A DNA stretch of 7,020 nt from Chloroflexota bacterium. Its GTDB lineage: Bacteria > Chloroflexota > UBA6077. The notes under the pieces were generated by a model, which was not told the DNA's origin, did no database searches, and saw only the letters and a program-made list of their open reading frames with translations. Positions 1 to 6,544 of this stretch are shown here, in pieces. The translations under genes and the position numbers were made by a program. Each line of letters starts with the position of its first letter. Positions within the stretch are counted from its first letter, which is position 1. The DNA is taken from positions 1 to 7,020 of the forward strand of contig JAJYNT010000482.1 in NCBI GenBank assembly GCA_021786215.1, given 5' to 3'.

Positions 1-12
1 CCGTCGGGTTAA

Positions 13-2325
13 CTACAGAAACCATCGGCTTGTACGCAGCTTGATGTTCAACATTGCTGGTGACCAGTCAGGGACAGCACGCAAGCGAGCCAGAAGGCTG
101 GCAATTAGCTCGGAGTAGTAAACCGTCACCGGCCGGCTTGCGGGCAATGTGGAGCGCCAGGACAGCGCAGTGAACTTCAGCGCCTGTTCCGAGAGGTACG
201 TCTGATCCTTGAAGGTGGACTCCTTGTGAAGATGGACCAGCAGAGGTGCTGGCAGCGGCGAGTTCGGCCGCTTGACCAAAGATGGGCCGTTGGCACACAG
301 TAACCTCGTGTATCTTCCCAACTGTATGATCGTCCCCCGCTCAGGTACGTAGATAGCCTTGCGCACCTGAGAACCGCGCCTCTTCACCCAGATTCCGGGT
401 TGGGCCTTGTCGAGGGCTTTGAAAGGGTGGTCCTCAGAGATGGTCACGAAGGCGAACTCAATGTTCTGTTCGCTGCCGACCTCTCGCACACATCCGGACG
501 TAATCTCGGCGATTTCGCTCCTGCGCAGTGGCTTGAACGCGTGGAAGACCACTCGCACCGTGTCGCCCGCTCTCCAGCCGTTCCGTTCCTTGATTTCTCG
601 CAGGATGTTGGTCGTCGTAGATTGCAGGACTCTAGGATACTCGTCGTAGGTGCACTCCTTCGACGAGTGGGCAAGCAAGTAGTTCCCATCACCCCTGAAG
701 ACTGTGGTAATCCCGACATAGCGCTGTCGACCTGTGAATCTGCTACCGGATACCTCGATGGTCCCCATCCCGATCACCAGTTCGTCGTTGATGGTGAGGT
801 CATGATCGACTGTCCAGGGCGTGCCATTCAGCTTAGCGTAGAGGGCGATACTCAGATTCTGGCATATGAACTGCAGGGACTCGTGCGGCTTGGCTATGGT
901 CGACAGTCTAGCTTCTTGTACTGGGATGCCGGCCATCAGAAGAAGAGCTTTTGCGTGGAGATACGGGTCGTGCGTTTCAGGCAACTGGGAGTGCTCGTCC
1001 AAGACGACCACCAGCGCAGCGTCCGGAAGTGCATCCGAATTGCGCAGGAGTTCCTCCAACTCCCGTCGATAGGATCCTGCGGGATCGCGCTTAGCGTTTT
1101 CCAGCCACGGTACGCGGCACAAGGCAAACTCGGGATTGACAAGCCCGAAGGTCGCTCCAAAGCCGCTGGAATAGTAGGATCGCCCATTCGGATCCGCAAT
1201 GGCGATGCCATCTCGAAAGCTGCGCAGGAAGGTCTCCACGGCGCCCTGGACCGTATCCGGGAAGACTACCAGAATCCGAGGAGACTTCTTCGCGAAGGTC
1301 TCTCGACTGAACGGACCGTATTTCTCGATCCCGGTCCATGGGTGAGAGGCTCGTTTAGTCCGGGCTGCGTCAAAGCAGTATTCGACGGGGGACACGGGCA
1401 CCACCGACTTGTAGTCGGATGCGTTCGCCACCACTATGCGGGCTCCCACGGTGCACTGCAAGCCATTGGTCAGCTGCATCGGCGAAGCCTTCCGCAGAAA
1501 TCCCCCCATCGTGTTTAGTAGACCGTCCATGGCTGGCCCTGTGAAGAAGCGGGCCTCTTGGTGGTCCCGCTCGGCGTCGAATTCCTGATACCGCGCTCCA
1601 AGGATCGTCTTCAGACACCGAGCGAAGGCTGCCTTCGATCCTTCGAGCCAAACCTTGCTGACATCGACACTGCTGACTTCATCGAATGCCTCGGACAGGA
1701 AAACAGTAGTACCCTCGATTCGGTCAATCCTACCCACCAGCCTGCGTTGATCCGGCTCCGTTTCGCGTCGGACAACATAGAGGTCCATCAGGTCGACGTG
1801 TGCTCTCACGAGCTCATCGAGCGGGGCGAGGATCTCCCATCTCATGCCGACATCCATGAAGAGGCCCATCGAGGTCTCGCCGTCCCGGAATTCCACCAGT
1901 TTCGCCTCAAGCTGGAACTTCGGGCGGATCTTGAAGTAGGAGAGCAGAGGGGGCAGCCCCTTTATCGTACTGCTGATGGCGTCGACAAGTTCGTCCTTCT
2001 GGCCGAGAAAGGTGAAGGGACGGAGTCGGAAGGCTTCGTACTTCGGGAACTTTCCGGGGAGGATGTCAGCTACGCGAGCCGCGAGCAGCTTGAGGTGCTC
2101 ATCGCAGCGCAAGGTGCTCGGCTGACCGAAAGGCAACCCAGCGTTCGGTGTTCGTGGCAAGCCGTAGACTTTGCCCTCCTCCCAGTAGAAGAACCAGGAG
2201 TCTCCCCATTCCTCCCGTAGAGGCTGGATTTCCTCACTCTCGGACATATCCCGCACGTTTGCAGTAAAGGTCGGGGAGGAGAAGCTGACCTGGAAGCCGT
2301 TCAACTCGATCCGTTGCTGTGACAT
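13..2325 (-). CDS. Long-B prokaryotic Argonaute, RsAgo-like, catalytically inactive PIWI
   Basis: The 770-residue product fits the 777 residues of Rhodobacter sphaeroides RsAgo and is collinear with it from memory, including the C-terminal SRWFL. Rough layout: N and L1 about 1-160, a reduced PAZ-like and L2 region about 160-345, MID about 346-508, PIWI about 509-770. The MID pocket that holds the guide 5' phosphate looks intact: Y455 and K459 in YLHAK, Q470, K498 in YAKLNG. The PIWI catalytic tetrad is lost: the first Asp position is G521 (in IGMG), the third falls in H595-A-F-K (no Asp), and the fourth is about E739 in YYSE. RsAgo is known to use RNA guides against DNA targets without cutting, so this protein should be a guided DNA-binding factor that needs an effector. 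ATG 2325 was chosen because GGAG (2336-2339) lies 10 nt upstream and RsAgo homology starts soon after. ATG 2364 would add 13 residues but lacks a Shine-Dalgarno. It is probably co-transcribed with the methyltransferase gene 53 nt upstream. The stop is TAG. Confidence 0.95.
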   Translation of the reverse strand: MSQQRIELNGFQVSFSSPTFTANVRDMSESEEIQPLREEWGDSWFFYWEEGKVYGLPRTPNAGLPFGQPSTLRCDEHLKLLAARVADILPGKFPKYEAFRLRPFTFLGQKDELVDAISSTIKGLPPLLSYFKIRPKFQLEAKLVEFRDGETSMGLFMDVGMRWEILAPLDELVRAHVDLMDLYVVRRETEPDQRRLVGRIDRIEGTTVFLSEAFDEVSSVDVSKVWLEGSKAAFARCLKTILGARYQEFDAERDHQEARFFTGPAMDGLLNTMGGFLRKASPMQLTNGLQCTVGARIVVANASDYKSVVPVSPVEYCFDAARTKRASHPWTGIEKYGPFSRETFAKKSPRILVVFPDTVQGAVETFLRSFRDGIAIADPNGRSYYSSGFGATFGLVNPEFALCRVPWLENAKRDPAGSYRRELEELLRNSDALPDAALVVVLDEHSQLPETHDPYLHAKALLLMAGIPVQEARLSTIAKPHESLQFICQNLSIALYAKLNGTPWTVDHDLTINDELVIGMGTIEVSGSRFTGRQRYVGITTVFRGDGNYLLAHSSKECTYDEYPRVLQSTTTNILREIKERNGWRAGDTVRVVFHAFKPLRRSEIAEITSGCVREVGSEQNIEFAFVTISEDHPFKALDKAQPGIWVKRRGSQVRKAIYVPERGTIIQLGRYTRLLCANGPSLVKRPNSPLPAPLLVHLHKESTFKDQTYLSEQALKFTALSWRSTLPASRPVTVYYSELIASLLARLRAVPDWSPAMLNIKLRTSRWFL

Positions 2326-2378
2326 ATGCTGAATGCTCCGCGGCACCGAATTATCGCCAGTCATGGGGCAATTCGTTG

Positions 2379-2951
2379 TCAGGGTTTGACTGTCGACCAA
2401 TCGAAAGTGGACTCCTTGGCTGCCATATAATTGTTGTCCAGGCGCGTACCCAACAGTAGTAGCCCTGTGATGCGCCGCGCCATGTCCCGCACCTCGCGCG
2501 CCTCCTCCGGAGAAAGCCCTCTCCCCAGTAGGCCCTTCTCCCGGTAGCTGAGCCACTTCTTGATCACCTGGTAGCCGCCAATGGTGTGGCTCCACACCTT
2601 AGCCGGCACGTTTCGCCAGTAGGCGAGCGGGTTGAGGTACACGTCGTAGGTCGCGTTACCCAGGCTATCGAGGATCAGATCGAAGGAGATGCCCATGCGC
2701 TCAGCAGTCTCATGCAGAGCAGCCAATTCGCTCGGGGTGTAGTTTCGGGTCTCAATCCGCCCCTGGCCTGGCATGGTGACGCCATCTTTTCCTGGATCGC
2801 CCCAGCCGACGATGACGTCCAGATCGCCTGCCGCACCGTTCAGAGCGCCACCCCCGACTCGGGAGATCAGGGCGATAGTCCTCATCTCCGCCGTCAGGGA
2901 ACCAGCAGATGTGCCCTGCACCGCCGTCTCGGTATCCAGGAGGGCCGCCAC
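2379..2951 (-). CDS. C-terminal portion of type ISP-like methyltransferase, in frame after an amber stop
   Basis: These 190 codons continue the 2952-5966 reading frame without a shift; the only break is the TAG directly before. The stretch VWSHTIGGYQVIKKWLSYRE (residues 119-138 of this part) is the hallmark C-terminal motif of type ISP-like and large N-6 methylase proteins, where it ends the target-recognition region. It is preceded by DVYLNP and VPAK, also typical. So this is the natural end of the upstream protein, not an independent gene. A GTG (2949-2951) directly abuts the TAG, so termination-reinitiation is conceivable, but I see only a weak AGG upstream and no good Shine-Dalgarno. The next in-frame ATG is residue 23. 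The absence of other stops or frameshifts over 190 codons suggests that the amber is recent, tolerated, read through, or an error in the sequence. The stop TGA (2379-2381) lies 53 nt before the Argonaute start. Confidence 0.85.
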   Translation of the reverse strand: MAALLDTETAVQGTSAGSLTAEMRTIALISRVGGGALNGAAGDLDVIVGWGDPGKDGVTMPGQGRIETRNYTPSELAALHETAERMGISFDLILDSLGNATYDVYLNPLAYWRNVPAKVWSHTIGGYQVIKKWLSYREKGLLGRGLSPEEAREVRDMARRITGLLLLGTRLDNNYMAAKESTFDWSTVKP

Positions 2952-2954
2952 CTA
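2952..2954 (-). other. In-frame amber (TAG) codon interrupting the methyltransferase gene
   Basis: The minus strand reads GGC AGG TAG GTG GCG, i.e. L-G-R-stop-V-A-A-L-L-D, with the same frame on both sides. One C-to-T change from CAG (Gln) would produce it, and family members commonly have a continuous LGRxVAALLD-like segment here (recalled, not searched). Argonaute (stop at 13-15) and the small gene (stop at 6201-6203) also end in TAG, so the codon is used as a normal stop here. A nonsense mutation or sequence error is more likely than recoding. Confidence 0.9.
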
Positions 2955-5900
2955 CCTGCCCAAGTCGGCCGAGGCCGCGAGAATCTCCGCCGATGCGGGA
3001 AGCGGGATCCGCGGCCAGTCCCCCCGGACCCCATCGGAGTTCTCAGAGAGATACCTGGGCGAGTAGCCGATGGCAAGGGCATGCAACCACAGCAGGCTGG
3101 CGGTGGCCTCGTCGGCTTCAGGTCGGGGGATGCCCAGAGAGGCCAAGTAGCTTCTGGCAGCGTCCGAAAGGTTAGCCTTCTCGCATCCACCGGGAGTAGC
3201 TGACTCCTCAAAGAGCGCCCGCTGATCCTGGCCAGAGAAACCACGGAGGTAGAGAGGGAAGCAGATGCTCCCGGGCCTCGTCATGTGCCAGTCTGGGAGG
3301 TGCCTGGTCACAAAGAAAGGCGTGCCTTCCCGACCACGCTCCGCTCTCTGACGGGAGGTGAGGAACAGGTTGCCCTCCCGGGATGCCGCGAACAACGACT
3401 CACGCTTTCGATCGACCAGTTTGGTCTCGGGGTGCCAGTAGACCCACCGAAGATCGAGGGGTTGATAGCAGTATCTCACGATGGAGCCAGAGGAAAGCCC
3501 CCGTTGAAGCAGGTAGCGGCGGGTCGCGGAGGCGTCGAAACCGCCAGCCGAACCCATGAGCGATGGTGCTAGACGACGAACGGCCTCGTCGGATAGGCTC
3601 GAGTCGAAGTAGGACTGCATGCGCTGCTCCAGCCTCGACTGATCGATGTCCACCAGATCGAGGTCGCGGCTGGTCTTGACGCCAGGAGACCACACCGGGA
3701 ACAGCTCGGGCAGCGAGGGCCACGTCAGGTACTTCGACTCCACGCTCGTTGGCATGAAGGGGAGCCCGAGTTCCAGGGACGGGGACACCTTCTCGTATAG
3801 CGGCTGCCCGTCCTGCTCGGCCGTCTCCAGCAGTTGAGCCCGCTTCGTCTTGCCCCACAGGTGCCGGAACCGCACCTCGTTTGCCTCGGCGTGAGCTTCC
3901 CTCCGCACCAGCAGCGATATGGCGGTGCCGACCTGAATCCCCTCGGGGCTCAGCTCCGTCGAGAAGACGCTGGGGTCGGGCTGGCCCTCGGGCGTGAGCT
4001 TGCCGGTCCTGAACTTATCGCCGTTGAGGCAGTCGATCCAGATGGCGTCGAAGGCATCCAGGTAGTGCTCTCTCATCCCCGTGTACGACAGCCCGTCCAG
4101 CCACGAGTAGTTGGAGATAAGGCACACGACGCCTTTGCCGGTGCTCTCCACGATGCGCCGCTCCGCCATCCTGAAGAACCGGATGTACAGGTCGTTGAGT
4201 CCCTGTCCTCTGGGGGCGGGTGCTCGCCTCGTCGTGCGGTAGGCATCCGTGAGCTGGCGCTCCTCGTCCACCGCCATCCCGGCGAAGCCGTTGTAAGGGG
4301 GATTGCCGAGGATCACCAGGACAGGCACATCCCGCTTGACCTTCCGTGCAGCGTCCCGTTCCTCCCTCAGTTCTGGCATACCCGCCAGTTGGAGTTGGAT
4401 TACTCGCTCCTTGCCCGGGTCCGGCGGTTCCCAGCCCGTGAGGGCGTTGGTGAGGTACACGCCGGCCCTCTCCCGACTGCTAGCGGAGAGAGGCGCGCCC
4501 CACTGCTGCAGAAGCAGGCCGAGCTGCATGTGGGCCACGACGAAGGGAGCCGGGAGGATCTCGAAGCCGAAGACCCGATCCAGGGCGGCGCGTTTCAAGT
4601 CGTGGCCCAGGAGAGCTTCCTCTCCCTTCGCCTGAAGGGTCGCGGCGATGTGACGCAACACCTCCACCAGATACGCACCGGTCCCGCAGCAGGGGTCCAG
4701 CACGTTGACGCGAGGATCCGCGAGTCCGTCGGGAATGCCCAGCTCGTTCCGCAGGACGGTATCGACGCGGGCGACCATGTACCGGACCACTTCGGAGGGC
4801 GTGTACCATACCCCTAACTCCTTGCGCAGTTCCGGATCGAAGGCCTGGAGGAAAGGCTCGTAGAAGTACTGGACGGCCTTGCCCTCGTCGAAGCGAGAGA
4901 AGAAAGCGTCCGGGTCCACCCGGTCGAGAGCGGTACCGGTCCAATCCAGCACCTCCACCAGCCCGAGAGGCCCCAGCTTGGCGGGAGTGGCGACCTCCTC
5001 GAAGAGGGCTCGGATCATGGGGACGTTGAGCCACCAGGCCGACTCACGCCAGGCGAATCGTCCGGCGTTCCTCCGCTGGGGGCGTTGCTTGCTCCAAAGG
5101 ACCCAGGCGGAGAAGATCCCGTAGAAGAGGGTCTGCACCAGGGTGGAGCGGAAGAAGTGGTCGCCCTTGTGGCCCTCGAAGCGGATGCCCAGCGCTTCTT
5201 CCAGCGCCGTGCGGACGGCGGCCAGGGCCGGCAGATCTGCCATTGACTCGACCCGCACCCTAGCATCTCGGGCGTAGGAGGCGAGGGTCCTCGCTACGTC
5301 CTCCGGAGCCTGGATGCGGGCCCGGTAGAGCAGTATCCGCCTCAAGTACTCAGTGAGTCTCTCTCCGTGCTCCCGCGCCATCTTCCTGGGATGAGCCGCG
5401 GCGGCCCAGAAATCAGACTCGCTGTCGGCGAGCTGGTAGCTCTCCAACTTAGTCCGGTTGCCCTCGGCGTCCTCCCCCACCAGCACGAAGTCCCGGAAGG
5501 TTGTGACCAGGACGAGGCGGAATCGTTCCCAGTACCGGCAGACCTGCTCGCTGTCAGCTTCCTCCAGGGCGATGGCTCCAGTGTGCTCGGCCTCAATCAC
5601 ACCGGAGGCCGGGACATGGTCGAGAAGAGGAACATCGTCGGCCGCCCGGCCGAGCTGGTCCGCCGTGAACAACCCGCCGTCGGGGAACCCCGCTCCCTGG
5701 TTCTTCAGCGCCATGACGCATCGGACCCTCGGCTTGAGGGTCTTGCCGATCTCGTTCAGTAGGGTTTCCAGGGGGCCGTAGTAGGAGGTCTCGGGACGGC
5801 CGGCCCATGAGGAGTGGATCTCGAAAAGTTCGTGGAGGTAGTTCTCGACGGCCGGCCATTGGCCAGAGTGGTCACTCTCGGCCGGCTCCGAGCTTCCCAG

Positions 5901-5966
5901 CAGCCAGGAGAGGGAGACGGCTTCGTTGCCCTCTCCTGCCGTTCTTGCCTTCTTCGTCCCTGCCAT
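2952..5966 (-). CDS. Type ISP-like restriction-modification protein: PD-ExK-like domain plus N-6 adenine methyltransferase (ends at in-frame amber)
   Basis: 1004 codons to the TAG; about 1195 residues if the TAG is decoded. Residues about 40-165 resemble the PD-(D/E)xK nuclease domain of large one-protein restriction-modification enzymes: P95-D96, then GVIEAE with E125 and E127, followed by SEQVCRYWERF and VLVTTFRDF as in relatives. E127 occupies the usual catalytic lysine position. The methyltransferase core is clear: VWYTPSEVVRYM (about 387-397), SAM-binding DPCCGTGAYL (424-433), and catalytic NPPY (555-558), indicating a gamma-class N6-adenine methyltransferase. Residues about 620-660 (SWLDGLSYTG, LNGDKFRTGK) and the remainder form the family's linker and target-recognition region. 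No helicase motifs are visible, unlike the LlaGI type. ATG 5966 was chosen over GTG 5981 because GGAG (5974-5977) sits 7 nt upstream. GC is about 65% in sampled lines. The gene is probably in one operon with the downstream Argonaute. Cytoplasmic; no signal or membrane segment seen. Confidence 0.9.
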   Translation of the reverse strand: MAGTKKARTAGEGNEAVSLSWLLGSSEPAESDHSGQWPAVENYLHELFEIHSSWAGRPETSYYGPLETLLNEIGKTLKPRVRCVMALKNQGAGFPDGGLFTADQLGRAADDVPLLDHVPASGVIEAEHTGAIALEEADSEQVCRYWERFRLVLVTTFRDFVLVGEDAEGNRTKLESYQLADSESDFWAAAAHPRKMAREHGERLTEYLRRILLYRARIQAPEDVARTLASYARDARVRVESMADLPALAAVRTALEEALGIRFEGHKGDHFFRSTLVQTLFYGIFSAWVLWSKQRPQRRNAGRFAWRESAWWLNVPMIRALFEEVATPAKLGPLGLVEVLDWTGTALDRVDPDAFFSRFDEGKAVQYFYEPFLQAFDPELRKELGVWYTPSEVVRYMVARVDTVLRNELGIPDGLADPRVNVLDPCCGTGAYLVEVLRHIAATLQAKGEEALLGHDLKRAALDRVFGFEILPAPFVVAHMQLGLLLQQWGAPLSASSRERAGVYLTNALTGWEPPDPGKERVIQLQLAGMPELREERDAARKVKRDVPVLVILGNPPYNGFAGMAVDEERQLTDAYRTTRRAPAPRGQGLNDLYIRFFRMAERRIVESTGKGVVCLISNYSWLDGLSYTGMREHYLDAFDAIWIDCLNGDKFRTGKLTPEGQPDPSVFSTELSPEGIQVGTAISLLVRREAHAEANEVRFRHLWGKTKRAQLLETAEQDGQPLYEKVSPSLELGLPFMPTSVESKYLTWPSLPELFPVWSPGVKTSRDLDLVDIDQSRLEQRMQSYFDSSLSDEAVRRLAPSLMGSAGGFDASATRRYLLQRGLSSGSIVRYCYQPLDLRWVYWHPETKLVDRKRESLFAASREGNLFLTSRQRAERGREGTPFFVTRHLPDWHMTRPGSICFPLYLRGFSGQDQRALFEESATPGGCEKANLSDAARSYLASLGIPRPEADEATASLLWLHALAIGYSPRYLSENSDGVRGDWPRIPLPASAEILAASADLGR

Positions 5967-6056
5967 GCAGGATCTCCACACAACGTTGTTCTCGTATTGC
6001 CGTTATCCATGGGCTGGGGGAATGCGGTGGGGCAGACGATGCAGTCGGCGAGGCAG

Positions 6057-6065
6057 AGTATAACA
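6057..6065 (-). promoter_or_regulatory. Candidate extended -10 promoter ahead of the methyltransferase gene
   Basis: The minus strand has TGT TATACT: an extended -10 (TGn) joined to a hexamer matching TATAAT at 5 of 6. The region 17 bp further upstream is GC-rich with no -35 match, as tolerated by extended -10 promoters. Transcription would begin near 6050, giving a leader of about 84 nt before ATG 5966. It could allow the methyltransferase and Argonaute genes to be expressed apart from the small gene. A single short match, so weak. Confidence 0.35.
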
Positions 6066-6147
6066 GGTTCTCTCGCCCCGTGGCCGTTGTTCGCTATCGC
6101 GACTCCTTCGGTCCGAGCGGCCAAGGGCAGAATGATGCGACCGGCCT

Positions 6148-6176
6148 GCCCGACCGGAAACCAGTCCCGATCGGGC
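6148..6176 (-). other. GC-rich imperfect hairpin downstream of the small gene
   Basis: GCCCGACCGG (6148-6157) pairs with CCGATCGGGC (6167-6176) over 9 of 10 positions with a C-A mismatch, around a 9-nt loop. It begins about 25 nt after the small gene's TAG on the minus strand. No T-run follows, so it is not a standard intrinsic terminator. It could attenuate or stabilise the transcript between the small gene and the methyltransferase gene. CGACCGG is also repeated directly at 6138-6144 and 6151-6157. Confidence 0.35.
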
Positions 6177-6200
6177 GGGTGGCGTCTTCGGCGTGGCATC

Positions 6201-6380
6201 CTATCGCCTGGTACGCTTCGGCCGGGCCGTTCGAGCCTTGTACACCTTCAGTCCGCTCCTTGCAATGGCTCTGAGGGCGCGGTCTGAGGCGCGGGTGCCG
6301 GGCCTCGACGCCTTGTACCTGACGCACGCCCTCGCCATATCGAGCAAGCTGCCCAAGGCACTCCAGTCTGCACGGTTCAT
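6201..6380 (-). CDS. Small, highly basic protein of unknown function, first gene of the operon
   Basis: The 59-residue product has about 13 Arg and 4 Lys against 3 Asp and no Glu, a predicted net charge near +14. It starts MNRADWSALGSLLDMARACV and ends in a basic tail, ARPKRTRR. I do not recognise a family. The composition suggests nucleic-acid binding (inference), for example an RNA or DNA accessory to the Argonaute or methyltransferase. Reality is supported by the Shine-Dalgarno GGGAGGTGA (6386-6394), an 8-base match to the 16S anti-Shine-Dalgarno at ideal spacing to ATG 6378-6380, by a good upstream promoter at 6445-6472, and by a high share of G or C at third codon positions (46 of 59 by hand count). 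An in-frame GTG at 6389 overlaps the Shine-Dalgarno and is not preferred. It precedes the methyltransferase gene by 234 nt on the same strand. An overlapping plus-strand frame (6193-6510) lacks comparable support. Confidence 0.65.
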   Translation of the reverse strand: MNRADWSALGSLLDMARACVRYKASRPGTRASDRALRAIARSGLKVYKARTARPKRTRR

Positions 6381-6385
6381 GTCTC

Positions 6386-6394
6386 TCACCTCCC
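6386..6394 (-). promoter_or_regulatory. Strong Shine-Dalgarno of the 59-residue gene
   Basis: The minus strand reads GGGAGGTGA, then GAC ATG once the overlap is counted: GGAGG lies 8 nt before ATG 6378-6380. This is an essentially full complement of the 16S rRNA 3' end and is the strongest ribosome-binding site in the window. It fixes the start of an otherwise unrecognised small gene. Confidence 0.75.
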
Positions 6395-6444
6395 TTCATG
6401 GAATATGCTCTGACACCGTTGATCTACACGCCGCCAGCGCCCAC

Positions 6445-6472
6445 ATTCTATTCGTCTCCGGGTGTCTGTCCA
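6445..6472 (-). promoter_or_regulatory. Sigma70-like promoter for the small gene and operon
   Basis: On the minus strand the -35 is TGGACA (6467-6472, 5 of 6 to TTGACA), the spacer is 16 bp, and the -10 is TAGAAT (6445-6450, 5 of 6 to TATAAT). Transcription would start near 6438, leaving a leader of about 57 nt before ATG 6380. Position and direction fit the Shine-Dalgarno and start of the small gene. Assigned by consensus match only. Confidence 0.5.
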
Positions 6473-6544
6473 GGCTTCAGGCGGGAGGACAGGAGGCCAC
6501 TTTGGTGTAAGATGTAACGACGCACCCTCGGAGGGCGACTTGGA

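Larger units (their letters stand above)
5967..6200. other. 234-bp gap between small gene and methyltransferase gene
   Basis: No frame here has a convincing start or a recognisable product, and no tRNA-like structure was seen. It holds the hairpin at 6148-6176, the candidate extended -10 at 6057-6065, and the methyltransferase Shine-Dalgarno GGAG at 5974-5977. The rest is unexplained. Confidence 0.6.
6381..6544. promoter_or_regulatory. Divergent intergenic region between operon and HTH gene
   Basis: These 164 bp separate two outward-facing starts. The leftward promoter (6445-6472) is clear. I see no convincing rightward promoter: TAAGAT at 6508-6513 is a 4 of 6 match without a -35. A 6-bp inverted repeat, CTGTCC (6466-6471) and GGACAG (6487-6492), offset by 21 bp, overlaps the leftward -35 and could be an operator. 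CCCTCGGAGGG (6525-6535) is a short palindrome covering the HTH gene's Shine-Dalgarno. Confidence 0.4.

Noticed and set aside
400..1518. 372-residue plus-strand frame
   Set aside because: Antisense to strongly supported Argonaute MID and PIWI coding sequence; no recognisable domain.
1558..2220. 220-residue plus-strand frame
   Set aside because: Antisense to the N-terminal half of the Argonaute gene, with no family resemblance.
2326..2595. 90-residue upstream extension of the Argonaute frame to 2595
   Set aside because: It overlaps the conserved C-terminus of the methyltransferase in another frame, is low-complexity Gly/Ala/His-rich, and has no counterpart in RsAgo as recalled; a good Shine-Dalgarno supports ATG 2325.
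2952..2954. General recoding of TAG as an amino acid in this organism
   Set aside because: Argonaute and the small gene both end in TAG at positions expected for their natural ends, so TAG works as a stop here; local readthrough is not excluded.
3834..4817. 327-residue plus-strand frame
   Set aside because: Antisense to the methyltransferase core including NPPY and the SAM motif; a high-GC shadow.
6148..6176. Intrinsic terminator after the small gene
   Set aside because: The stem is plausible but there is no T-run on the minus strand after it, so it is reported only as a hairpin.
6193..6510. 105-residue plus-strand frame overlapping the small basic gene
   Set aside because: GTG start with no good Shine-Dalgarno or promoter, and it would span the leftward promoter; the minus-strand gene has far better signals.
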